From: CAYSXY01 sp964435165
Lineage (GTDB): Bacteria; Pseudomonadota; Alphaproteobacteria; Rickettsiales; RI-342
Direction: 5' to 3'
Assembly: GCA_964435165.1 (NCBI GenBank)
Contig: CAYSXY010000003.1
Location: forward strand, 22,379-86,378
DNA length: 64,000 nucleotides
The notes beneath the pieces are model-generated. The model made no database searches, was not told the origin of the DNA, and was given only the letters and a program-made list of their open reading frames with translations. Shown here in pieces: positions 18,159 to 26,760 of the stretch. The position numbers were made by a program, and so were the translations under genes. Each line of letters begins with the position of its first letter. The first letter of the stretch is position 1.

Positions 18159-18992
18159 ATGGCGCAGTCAGCACAGGCGACGCAAGCTGTCTCTCAGGCA
18201 GTCTCTCAGGATGCTGCCAACGATGATGATGCATTGGTGATTGCCGGGCAGCGTTTTCGTTCTCGTTTGCTGGTTGGTACCGGCAAATATAAAGATTTTG
18301 ATGAAACGCGTGAGGCGATAGAAGCCAGTGGTGCTGAAATCGTGACGGTAGCCGTGAGGCGCGTGAATATTGCACGTTCCGATGAGCCTAATTTGCAGGA
18401 TTATCTGGATCCCAAGCGTTACACCTTCCTGCCAAATACCGCCGGCTGCTACAGTGCGGAAGAGGCGGTGCGCACCTTGCGGCTGGCGCGTGAGGCCGGT
18501 GGCTGGAATCTGGTGAAGCTCGAAGTGATTGGCGATGAGAAAACGCTTTATCCCAATATGATTGAAACCGTTCATGCGGCCCGGCAGCTGCTGGATGATG
18601 GGTTTGAAGTGATGGCATATACTACGGATGATCCGATTATTGCCAAGGAGTTGGAAGATATGGGCTGCTGCGCCATTATGCCATTGGCAGCGCCGATTGG
18701 TTCCGGCCTCGGTGTGCAAAACCCTCTCAATATTCGTTTCATTGTTGAGCAGGCGAGCGTGCCAGTGTTGGTCGATGCCGGCGTGGGGACGGCTTCGGAT
18801 GCCGCTGTTGCCATGGAGCTTGGCTGTGATGCGGTGTTGATGAACACAGCGATAGCATTAGCAGATGACCCGATTCGCATGGCCAAGGCCATGAAACTGG
18901 CGGTGGAGGCAGGCCGCATGGCCTATCTAGCCGGTCGCATGCCCAGAAAACCGTATGCCAGTGCCTCCAGCCCGCTGGCAGGGATACTCTAA
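18159..18992 (+). CDS. thiG: thiazole synthase
   Basis: Condenses dehydroglycine, deoxyxylulose-5-phosphate and ThiS-thiocarboxylate into the thiamine thiazole. The 277 residues carry [15 protein letters not shown] with the Schiff-base Lys, and [16 protein letters not shown] and [32 protein letters not shown] for phosphate binding. The first 20 or so residues ([16 protein letters not shown]) are an extra polar leader. GGAGGA ends thiS and serves as ribosome site. Confidence 0.95.
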   Translation: MAQSAQATQAVSQAVSQDAANDDDALVIAGQRFRSRLLVGTGKYKDFDETREAIEASGAEIVTVAVRRVNIARSDEPNLQDYLDPKRYTFLPNTAGCYSAEEAVRTLRLAREAGGWNLVKLEVIGDEKTLYPNMIETVHAARQLLDDGFEVMAYTTDDPIIAKELEDMGCCAIMPLAAPIGSGLGVQNPLNIRFIVEQASVPVLVDAGVGTASDAAVAMELGCDAVLMNTAIALADDPIRMAKAMKLAVEAGRMAYLAGRMPRKPYASASSPLAGIL

Positions 18993-18995
18993 ATC

Positions 18996-20501
18996 GTGGC
19001 TAATCCAGGGGCACAATTATCTTCTGCCTCTGATTCTTTGCCAGTTGGTGTAAGCGAGCGTTACTGGGTTTATCTGGTAGCGGTTTTACTGGTCACGGCA
19101 GGACGCCTTGCTTACCTGGCTGTGTATCCATACTCGCTCTATGCAGATGAGGCACAATATTGGACCTGGGCGCAGGCGCTGGATTGGGGCTATTATTCCA
19201 AACCGCCCTTTGTGGCCTGGGCGATTGCCTTAAGCACCAGCCTGTGCGGAAATGGCGAAGGCTGCGTGAAACTCACCTCGCCGCTGGCTTATGCTGTTGC
19301 CTCTCTTTTTGTCTATGCGACCGTGCAGCGTCTCTATGCCGATCAATCGCTGTCTTTCTGGGCGGGCTTGAGTTTTTTGCTGTTGCCTGGCGTGACACTC
19401 TCCAGCAGTCTTATCTCGACTGACCCATTTTTGCTGATGTTCTGGGCTGGCGCAGTGTATGCCGTGCTCGGGGCAGTAGAAAATCAACGCCTCTCATGGT
19501 GGCTGCTGACCGGGCTGATGGCTGGTTTGGCGCTGATGTCTAAATATAATGCCGCCCTTTTTGGCCTGTCGGTGTTGCTGTTACTCGTGCAGCGCGGGCA
19601 ACTACGTTCGGTGCTTGTCTCTCCAGGTATCTGGCTGGGCGGCGTGCTTGCTATGTTGCTGTTTCTCCCGAATGTAGGCTGGAATTTCGCGCATGACTTT
19701 GTCAGTTTTTCACATACTCAGGATGTTTCGCGGTTGGATCGCGTATGGTTGCATCCTGAGCATCTGTTGGAGTTTATCGGAGCACAGGCCGGGATTATCG
19801 GCCCGCTACTCTTTTTTCCTCTGTTATGGGTCGTATGGCTGGACGTGCGGGGATTGCTTGATCCGCGTCTCAGACAGTTAATGGCTTTCGTCTGGCCGAT
19901 GTTGCTATTGATGTTATTGATCAGCCTGATCAGCCGGGCGCACGGTAACTGGGCAGCCCCTATCTATGTGACGGCCGCACCTGTCGTAGTTATCTGGCTG
20001 TGGCAGCGCGGCTGGAAGGGGGTCATATATGCCAGCTTTGTGTTGCACCTCGTGGTAGCCGGTGCTTATTATCAATATGATCGCATCATTCATGTAACGG
20101 GTATTGAATTGTCGCGCAAGGCGGACCCATTCTACCGTGTCAGGGGGTGGAGGACATTAGGCGATGAAGTGAAGCGTACCCATCGCTATTACCCTCACAC
20201 GATAATTCTGACAGACCGGCGCAAAATGTCCGCTAATATGTTGTATAATTTGCGTGATTATCCGCATTGGCTGGTGCAGTGGAATGGCAGTGGCGTGATC
20301 AAAGACCATTATGCCATGACAACAACGATGGAAGGTCGGGAAGGACAGTCATTTGTACTCATCTCGCCTGCACCGGCCAACCCGGAGATTCTGGCGGATT
20401 TTGCGCATGCTGAGTTGATAAGGCAGATTAATATTGCCATGCCGCATGGACGAAAGCGGGATTTTGTGATGTATTATCTCCATGACTTTCAAGGATATTA
20501 A
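18996..20501 (+). CDS. ArnT/PMT-type (GT39/GT83) membrane glycosyltransferase
   Basis: GTG start 3 bases after thiG. The 501 residues include about ten hydrophobic segments up to residue 365, and the dolichyl/undecaprenyl-phosphate sugar transferase signature near the first loop (YADEAQYWTWAQALDWGYYSKPPFVAW, with the catalytic Asp-Glu). A soluble periplasmic tail follows. Such enzymes add a sugar from a polyprenyl phosphate to lipid A or other envelope acceptors. It overlaps the PAP2 gene, so the two likely act in one lipid or glycan pathway. Acceptor unknown. Confidence 0.85.
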   Translation: MANPGAQLSSASDSLPVGVSERYWVYLVAVLLVTAGRLAYLAVYPYSLYADEAQYWTWAQALDWGYYSKPPFVAWAIALSTSLCGNGEGCVKLTSPLAYAVASLFVYATVQRLYADQSLSFWAGLSFLLLPGVTLSSSLISTDPFLLMFWAGAVYAVLGAVENQRLSWWLLTGLMAGLALMSKYNAALFGLSVLLLLVQRGQLRSVLVSPGIWLGGVLAMLLFLPNVGWNFAHDFVSFSHTQDVSRLDRVWLHPEHLLEFIGAQAGIIGPLLFFPLLWVVWLDVRGLLDPRLRQLMAFVWPMLLLMLLISLISRAHGNWAAPIYVTAAPVVVIWLWQRGWKGVIYASFVLHLVVAGAYYQYDRIIHVTGIELSRKADPFYRVRGWRTLGDEVKRTHRYYPHTIILTDRRKMSANMLYNLRDYPHWLVQWNGSGVIKDHYAMTTTMEGREGQSFVLISPAPANPEILADFAHAELIRQINIAMPHGRKRDFVMYYLHDFQGY

Positions 20502-21171
20502 TGTCATGCGCTGGTCGTTACTCCTGATGGTTGCGGTTAGCTTTCTGTTTGTCTTGTGGCCGGAGCTTGATCTCCTAGCGTCGCATCTGTTTTACGATCC
20601 GGTGCAAGGTGGGTTTATCCCGAAAGAAGCACCTCCGGGCAGTTGGCTCTATAGGGTGATCCCCTGGTTCACCAAGGCAGTGATTTGCTTTGCGCTTGGG
20701 TGCTGGTTGGTCATTGCTTTGAAGAAACGCCCGATTGCGGGGCTGACGCGGCGCAAAGCCGCCTTTTTGTTGTTGGCACTAGTGCTGGGGCCAGGATCGG
20801 TCGTCAATGTGGTGTTTAAAGATCATTGGGGGCGGGCTCGACCGCACCAGATTGAACAGTTTGGCGGTGAGGCCGATTTTACTCCCGCCTGGGTGATCTC
20901 CGATGCCTGTGAACGTAATTGTTCTTTCATGTCAGGCCATGCGGCGACAGCATTTTTCATCATGTTGCTGGGTTTTGTCTGGCCAAAGCATCGCATGTTT
21001 TGGTTGGCTAGTGGTGTTGCGTTTGGATTGCTGATCGGTCTGACGCGCATGGTTCAGGGTGGGCATTTTCTCAGCGATGTATTGCTGGCCGGGCTCACAG
21101 TCTATCTTATCGGCAGTGTATTGGCGTCTCTCTTGCTCAGGAAGGAGCTCGAGCTTCAGTCTCAGTCTTAG
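20482..21171 (+). CDS. PAP2-family lipid phosphatase
   Basis: Membrane phosphatase with about five or six hydrophobic segments and the three PAP2 motifs: KDHWGRARP (about 114–122), CSFMSGHAA (about 151–159) and RMVQGGHFLSDV (about 187–198), with the catalytic His residues present. Candidate substrates are lipid A 1-phosphate or undecaprenyl pyrophosphate. Starts at 20482, overlapping the glycosyltransferase by 20 bases, or at ATG 20506. Its stop codon TAG (21169–21171) is also the first triplet of the terminal repeat of the following element. Confidence 0.88.
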   Translation: MTFKDINVMRWSLLLMVAVSFLFVLWPELDLLASHLFYDPVQGGFIPKEAPPGSWLYRVIPWFTKAVICFALGCWLVIALKKRPIAGLTRRKAAFLLLALVLGPGSVVNVVFKDHWGRARPHQIEQFGGEADFTPAWVISDACERNCSFMSGHAATAFFIMLLGFVWPKHRMFWLASGVAFGLLIGLTRMVQGGHFLSDVLLAGLTVYLIGSVLASLLLRKELELQSQS

Positions 21172-21325
21172 ATAGTGTCGTCATGAGATGCTTAATGGCC
21201 TGTAACTTCCATTTTCTGTGCTTAGATTCGCCTCGTTTTAACTCGGCTCACCCTTTGGGAGTTTACTTCCAATGGCCTTTCGGCTCGTTGTCGTCACATT
21301 CTCCATCTCGTGACGACACTATCTA
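21169..21325. repeat. 157-bp element with 22-bp terminal inverted repeats
   Basis: The left end TAGATAGTGTCGTCATGAGA (continuing TG) at 21169–21190 matches the complement of 21304–21325 with one mismatch. Inside lies the 32-base block shared with 14223–14254. No coding frame. The size, inverted ends and shared core suggest a non-autonomous miniature transposable element. It lies between convergent genes (PAP2 and virD4). Confidence 0.75.
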
Positions 21326-21353
21326 GATATGTTTTATTCGCGATCGGCAGGTT

Positions 21354-24300
21354 TTAATCGTCAGAAGGTGCGGCGTGCTGTGCCGAGCCTGGAAAATGTA
21401 CATTGCCTGAAAAGACCGGCAAATCGTCATCATCCTCATCGTCGTCATCCATAATGCTTTGAGGTTTCGGCGCGGAATTGCCGTTGGTCGGTAAGGCCTC
21501 CTCTACAGCCCCATTGGCAGATTCTTGCGCTGTGTCATTGGGTGCGCTAGCCTCAACTGATTCCATATCGTCTGATTCACTGGCAGTAACGTCAGTTGAT
21601 GATTGGTCATTGCGATCTTGCGTGCCTTTTGGTTCGGGGATGGCCGGGCCAAATTTCTCGGGCCTTGCAGGTTTGCCCTGACGTTTTGCGGCAATTTCCT
21701 GTGCTTCACGTTCCAGTTCTGCTTCTGACCCGGCTTTTTTGCCGGATTTCGCTCCTGCCGGTGGTTTAGGCATTGGCGGTTTATGCGACAGACTAAACAG
21801 GTTAGTTGCTGCAGCAGGTGCGGCAGGTTTGCCATGAGACTCTTTAGCTGCGGGTTTTTTATCTGTTGGCGATGGTTTAGTCTTAGCCGTTGATGCTTGA
21901 TTCGTATTGCTGTTGGTGTCTGCTGGTTTCTCTGCAGATGCCTGTGTCTTTTTCTGTGCCTGTGATGGCGGCGCTGCAGGTGGTGTTGCTGCTTTCGTTT
22001 TTGCCGTCGGTGCGTTTTGTGGCGATGGTTTAGAGCCGGATTTCGCTTCTGCCTGAGGTTTTGCGGCGGCTGCCTCCTCCTTCGGCTTCTCTGTTGTCTG
22101 TGCTGTCTGCGGCGCTGCAACGGATTGCTCAGATTGTTGCGGCGATTTTGGGGTGGGCGGCTTGGGAAGGGGCGGCTTGCTTCCAGGTTTCATACCGAAC
22201 GGACTTGCCCCTTCCGTAGATTTGACAGCTTCTTTAGGAGCGGTTTTATTTTTTGGTGCCGCTGGTTGTGGTTTTTCTTCCATAGATTCTGCCTTTTCTT
22301 TTACTGATGGCTTCGTGGTTGAGGCATTTTGAGGCTTCTCTCGTTGCTCCCGGCGTTTTTGTGCTGCCGCCAACCGTTGTTTGCGACGCGCTTGACGCTC
22401 CTGCGCTTTTGTTTGGGTTGATGGTTGATCAGGCTTTTCTTCCGCGCGGTCTTTCTTATTTTGTGCTGTGGCGGGCTTAGCAGCCACTTTATTTGGCGCG
22501 TCAGTTTTCTTGGCTGCTGCCTTGGGCGGAATAGGCGGCAAACCGAAGGGTGCGGTTTGTGTATTTGTCTGGTGTTGTGCTGTGTTATTTCCTGCTTTTG
22601 CCGTCTCTACAGCCGCAGGCGTCTCTGCCTTGTCAGAATGATGCGCAGGGTTTCGATTGTCAGACGATGACTCATCTTCCGTTGATTGGGCATCATTATT
22701 TGTTGCCACATCTGCCTGATCTTCATTGTCCTGCCGCTCCGTCTTAGCTGCTACCTTTTTCTTCTGAGGGATGGGAGGTAGATCGAATGGGTTTGTCGCT
22801 TTGTCTTTTGCGGGTTTAGGTTGGCTTTTTTCCTGTTGTTCTGGTGGTTTGGCATTGCTGTCTTTTGCCTTAGGCGTTTCCTCTGGCTGGTTGCTCTCAG
22901 CAGTATCGTTATTATCCTTCTTAGCTGGTGCAGATGTGCCCGCAGGCTGCGGATTCGCGGTTTTGGTTTGTGGCTTGGCCGATTCTTTCGCCTCAGTGTC
23001 AGCTGAAGATGCTTTTTTCTTCGGCGGAATCGGCGGCAGATCAAACGGGTTAGCTGCTTTTTTCGCAGGTGCCTTAGCTGCTTTATCTACTGATTGTTTA
23101 TCCTGTCCACTATTGGTGTTTTCGTTAGAACTTGCATCACCGTCATCTGTATTTGATTCGTCTGGCTTCGACGTTTTCGGTGTATTTGCGTCTGTTTTCT
23201 TTTTCGGTGGGATAGGCGGCAGGTCAAACGGATTGGCTTTTGCCGCCGGCTTCTTCTGGTTCTTTTCTTGTGTTTCTTTTGCAGGATTCGCTGCCTCTTT
23301 GGCAGTGCTATCCTTGTCTTTATCTGTTTTCGATGGCGTACTACCGGTTTTTTTCTTCGGCGGAATCGGTGGCAGGTCAAATGGATTAGCCGATTTCTTG
23401 GCTGTGGCTTTCTCGCCTTTTGTCTCAGACGGTGTCGCCTTGGCTTTATCCTGTGTTTGCTGTTTTACTTCCGGTTTGGCATCTGCGCCCGGCTTTTTGG
23501 TTGGAACAGGTGGTAAGTCGAAGGGGGTGGCTTTTTTATCTGGTTTTGAGCCACCAGCGGCCGCTTTGTCTTTCGGTGCGTTGGCATCTGATTTCTTAGC
23601 TGCAGGCGGCAGGTCAAACGGATTGGCTTTGCCAGAATCCTGCTTTGATTCCACTTTTTTTGCGGTCTCTTTCGGTGGTGGTGCGGTTTTACCCTTATCG
23701 GGCGCCGGTGGTTTAGATTGCTTTGCCTCGGGTTTTTTATCGTCTGGCTTGGCTTTGGGCTGTTGTTTCGCTTCATCCGGCTTGGCATCCGGTTTATCCG
23801 CGTCTTTTTTCTCACCGTCTTTTTTGCGTGGATCATATGGTTCTTGCTGCGGCACATGGGTCGGATCCATCAGGCGCTTGGTGAAAAATGAATCCTTATA
23901 ATAGGCAATCTTCTTACACCGGATGGGCGGCTGTGATTCGATCAGGATGATTTCTTCATCACGTGGAAGGCCGATCACTTCCTGCGGCAGCAGCAGTGCG
24001 CGCTGGGTTTCCGAGACGTGTTTGGTCCGTGAGGCCGGGTTCATATCCATGAATTGCGGGCGGTTATGTGATTCCTGCTTCACGGTTTTATTTCCGATCA
24101 TCTGGGAGATCAGGTTCGCTGTTTCAATGTTGTTGGCGGCAAAGGTAATCCGGTAGGTGGCGTTGGAGAGGAAGGAGTTCATCCCGGCTTCTTCATAAAT
24201 TCCTTTGAGCTGCTGCGTATCCTGCACAATGAGGAACAGGCGAACGCGATACCCCCGAAAATAGGCGATGCCTGCCTCGAACTGAGGCATTTTTCCAAGG

Positions 24301-25556
24301 GTGGGAAACTCATCGAGCAGGAATAAGACGCCGTAGGGTTCATCCGGTTGTGGCATTTTACGCGTTAGAATATCGGTACACTGTTGATAGAATACCTGCA
24401 GTAGCGGTTGCAGACGTTGCAGGTTGTCCGGTGTCACACCACAATAGACGGTGATTTTCTTCTTCTTCCACATGGCAACATTGAAGTCACTGGACGCGGT
24501 GGCGGTATCAATCAGCGGGTTTGACCATAATTCCAGCGATGAGTTGAGTGTTGAGGACACGCCGGAGCGTTCCTTGTCGGCCTTTTGCAGGAAAGAGGCG
24601 ATGTTCATGTAGCCGACAGGGTGGATTTTTTTACCGATAGTATCCAGCACCACGGCAAGGTTGTAGGTGACGTCATCACTACGCATGGTGCGGACAATTT
24701 CGCCAAAGGATGATTTTTTCTCCGGCACAGCCACCAGATACAGCATCACACCCAGTAACAGGGCACGTGCTTCATTCTGCCAGAATTCCTGTTCCGGTAG
24801 CAACATGTTGCACATTTTCTGACAATCATCGACCATCTGGCCCGGTTTGGTGCTGATCCAGTCCATCGGGTTGTAGCAGTGGGTGATACCGTCCGGATCG
24901 GCTGGGTTCCAGACATAGACATCCTGGCCCTGGCTGGCGCGCCAGCCGCTGGCCAGCTCATAGTTCTCCAGCTTGATGTCGTGGACACAGGTCGATTGCT
25001 CCCAGAAGAGCAGGTTGGGAATCGCAAAACCCACACCCTTACCGGAACCGGTTGGAGCAAAGAGCAGAATATGTTGGAATCCCCCGGCAATATAGTATTT
25101 GCCTTTTGCATATTGTCCCAGCAACACGCCTTCTTTATCCAAAAGACCTGCGCGTTTAATCTCGGACCGTGTTGCCCAGTGAGCATCACCGTGAAGAGCT
25201 TCTTCCGGCTTGAATGGGCGGAAATCAAGCAATGGCGCGCGGGCAATGAACATGATGATGAGTGACGTCACCAGAGATGCGCCAATTGGAACGACCATTT
25301 TTGTTACAAATGGCATGTTGCTTGCGACATGGGCTTCCCAATGTTCCAATAAATAAGGGAACAGCACTTTATAGGTGTCAAAAATGCGTGAGCCGGCCAG
25401 CAGTTGTGAGCCTTGCTCCATGCCATAGACCCAAAACACACTGGCCATGGGCACGAACAATGCCGGGACGGCAAAAATCATCACAATAATCACGCCAATA
25501 AAGACGGTATTGGCGAGATCGGCCTTTTCTGACTGCGATATATGGCGTTTGGGCAT
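21354..25556 (-). CDS. virD4: VirD4-type coupling ATPase with very long repeat tail
   Basis: Type IV coupling protein that presents substrates to the secretion channel at the inner membrane. Residues 1–590 are a normal VirD4/TraG: two N-terminal membrane segments (about 15–45 and 80–105), HGDAHWATRSE, Walker A APTGSGKGVG (about 168–177), and Walker B VLFLLDEFPTLGKMPQFE. Residues of about 590–1400 are an added Lys/Pro/Ala/Gln-rich, presumably disordered tail, with about nine copies of a (N/T)PFDLPPIPPKKK-like motif and an acidic end (DDDDEDDDD). Family members are usually 550–700 aa. A 220-base gap separates it from virB11. No frameshift is visible: the frame is open over all 1400 codons. Confidence 0.93.
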   Translation of the reverse strand: MPKRHISQSEKADLANTVFIGVIIVMIFAVPALFVPMASVFWVYGMEQGSQLLAGSRIFDTYKVLFPYLLEHWEAHVASNMPFVTKMVVPIGASLVTSLIIMFIARAPLLDFRPFKPEEALHGDAHWATRSEIKRAGLLDKEGVLLGQYAKGKYYIAGGFQHILLFAPTGSGKGVGFAIPNLLFWEQSTCVHDIKLENYELASGWRASQGQDVYVWNPADPDGITHCYNPMDWISTKPGQMVDDCQKMCNMLLPEQEFWQNEARALLLGVMLYLVAVPEKKSSFGEIVRTMRSDDVTYNLAVVLDTIGKKIHPVGYMNIASFLQKADKERSGVSSTLNSSLELWSNPLIDTATASSDFNVAMWKKKKITVYCGVTPDNLQRLQPLLQVFYQQCTDILTRKMPQPDEPYGVLFLLDEFPTLGKMPQFEAGIAYFRGYRVRLFLIVQDTQQLKGIYEEAGMNSFLSNATYRITFAANNIETANLISQMIGNKTVKQESHNRPQFMDMNPASRTKHVSETQRALLLPQEVIGLPRDEEIILIESQPPIRCKKIAYYKDSFFTKRLMDPTHVPQQEPYDPRKKDGEKKDADKPDAKPDEAKQQPKAKPDDKKPEAKQSKPPAPDKGKTAPPPKETAKKVESKQDSGKANPFDLPPAAKKSDANAPKDKAAAGGSKPDKKATPFDLPPVPTKKPGADAKPEVKQQTQDKAKATPSETKGEKATAKKSANPFDLPPIPPKKKTGSTPSKTDKDKDSTAKEAANPAKETQEKNQKKPAAKANPFDLPPIPPKKKTDANTPKTSKPDESNTDDGDASSNENTNSGQDKQSVDKAAKAPAKKAANPFDLPPIPPKKKASSADTEAKESAKPQTKTANPQPAGTSAPAKKDNNDTAESNQPEETPKAKDSNAKPPEQQEKSQPKPAKDKATNPFDLPPIPQKKKVAAKTERQDNEDQADVATNNDAQSTEDESSSDNRNPAHHSDKAETPAAVETAKAGNNTAQHQTNTQTAPFGLPPIPPKAAAKKTDAPNKVAAKPATAQNKKDRAEEKPDQPSTQTKAQERQARRKQRLAAAQKRREQREKPQNASTTKPSVKEKAESMEEKPQPAAPKNKTAPKEAVKSTEGASPFGMKPGSKPPLPKPPTPKSPQQSEQSVAAPQTAQTTEKPKEEAAAAKPQAEAKSGSKPSPQNAPTAKTKAATPPAAPPSQAQKKTQASAEKPADTNSNTNQASTAKTKPSPTDKKPAAKESHGKPAAPAAATNLFSLSHKPPMPKPPAGAKSGKKAGSEAELEREAQEIAAKRQGKPARPEKFGPAIPEPKGTQDRNDQSSTDVTASESDDMESVEASAPNDTAQESANGAVEEALPTNGNSAPKPQSIMDDDDEDDDDLPVFSGNVHFPGSAQHAAPSDD
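21790..23640 (-). repeat. degenerate coding repeats in the VirD4 tail
   Basis: Copies of the PFDLPP motif are encoded near 23602–23628, 23499–23530, 23359–23393, 23206–23240, 23024–23053, 22768–22798 and 22526–22555; weaker forms (PFGMKPGSKPP, LFSLSHKPP) lie near 22190 and 21800. Spacing grows from about 30 to 130 residues toward the C-terminus. Core residues are kept while third codon positions differ, suggesting selection on the peptide. Confidence 0.8.
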
Positions 25557-25776
25557 TCGGCCTGACTATCGTTTCATTCTTGCTACTATTTATGTTCCAC
25601 TCTCACCAGGTGAGGCGGTTTGGTTCTGCTGCGCTCTTTCTCAGCCAATCAATGCTAAAGCAATTATATTACAGTTCTGTAAAATGGAGAGGAGTAATCC
25701 TTAACGATTACGAAAGGAAATAAAATGGGTTAATGCAATCAACCCTTTGTATTATATTTTTAATTAAGTATGGGTT
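25557..25776. other. intergenic region between virB11 and virD4
   Basis: 220 A+T-rich bases without a credible gene. It holds an inverted repeat GTAATC-CTTAAC-GATTAC (25694–25711) and a GGGTT/AACCC stem (from 25727). The gap suggests separate transcription or processing for virD4; no clear promoter is seen. Confidence 0.4.
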
Positions 25777-26760
25777 TTAGGTGGGATTAAAGTAGATCTC
25801 CGAGACATAACGTACGCCGCGCTGACCACGCTTTAGCTGCACGACCACATTGATCACGCTATGGACATATTCGTGAATTTGTTCACGAGTAATGCCGAGC
25901 CCGGCCTGCATGACCATCAAAATCAACTGTTCAAATGCAAGAGATGGCGCATCGGCGTGGAGGGTCGAAATAGAACCCGGGTGACCGGTGTTGATGGCGC
26001 GCAGAAAGCTGAAGGCTTCCGCGCCGCGCAACTCACCCACAATGATACGGTCTGGCCGCAGACGCAGGCAGGCTTCAATTAAATCCTGCATGCTCACTTT
26101 AGAGCGCCCCTGATCCCCTTTTGAGGCCAGCAAATGCACGCGATTGGGCAGGTGCTCCAGCATCATTTCCCGCGCATCCTCACAGGTAATGATGCGTTCT
26201 TCTATGGGAATGACTTTGAGCAGGGCGCTCATAAAGGTTGTTTTACCCGTCGATGTACCGCCACTGACAATGATGTTCTTTTTCGCACATACAGCTTCGA
26301 TCAGAAATTGCTTAATATCGCCAGCATCAAGCAAGCGTCGCAGCCTTTTATTCGCCTTATCTTCTTCTTCGCGAACCGAGGTGCTTTGGAATGCGCCTAA
26401 AGCTTCATAATCATCCAGATCGAAATCCAGAATGGTTTGCTTACGGATGGACATGGCAATCGTTCCAGCTTCACAGGCCGGTGGGAAAATGACCTGAATA
26501 CGATAACCGGCAGGCAGGGTTGCGGAGAGTACCGGTTTTTCTTCACTGATCATCTGTTCGGTCGATTGAGCAACCAGACGTCCCATTTGTTTCAGGTGAT
26601 CCAGAGTGAGGTCCGGCACTTTTTCTTCGCGCATCGTACCGAATGTTTCTACCCAGATTTGGCCTGGGCGGTTGATGGATATCTCGCTGACACCGGCTTC
26701 TTCAAAGAAAGGTTCCAGTGGCGCTAGGTATGTCTGGAGCGCGGTGACATTAACGCTCAT
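25777..26760 (-). CDS. virB11: VirB11 secretion ATPase
   Basis: Hexameric cytoplasmic ATPase powering the type IV secretion machine. The 327 residues show the N-terminal domain (EVSINRPGQIWVE), Walker A SGGTSTGKTTF (about 166–176), Asp box ITCEDAREM, and the Walker B/His box region GELRGAEAFSFLRAINTGHPGSISTLHA. The start ATG overlaps the virB10 stop (ATGA). Confidence 0.96.
   Translation of the reverse strand: MSVNVTALQTYLAPLEPFFEEAGVSEISINRPGQIWVETFGTMREEKVPDLTLDHLKQMGRLVAQSTEQMISEEKPVLSATLPAGYRIQVIFPPACEAGTIAMSIRKQTILDFDLDDYEALGAFQSTSVREEEDKANKRLRRLLDAGDIKQFLIEAVCAKKNIIVSGGTSTGKTTFMSALLKVIPIEERIITCEDAREMMLEHLPNRVHLLASKGDQGRSKVSMQDLIEACLRLRPDRIIVGELRGAEAFSFLRAINTGHPGSISTLHADAPSLAFEQLILMVMQAGLGITREQIHEYVHSVINVVVQLKRGQRGVRYVSEIYFNPT

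Noticed and set aside
22771..23901. A 376-codon open frame on the + strand, antisense to the virD4 tail
   Set aside because: It arises because the Lys/Pro/Ala-rich tail codons lack stops on the opposite strand. The translation is low-complexity Gly/Phe/Ser, with no ribosome site or domain.
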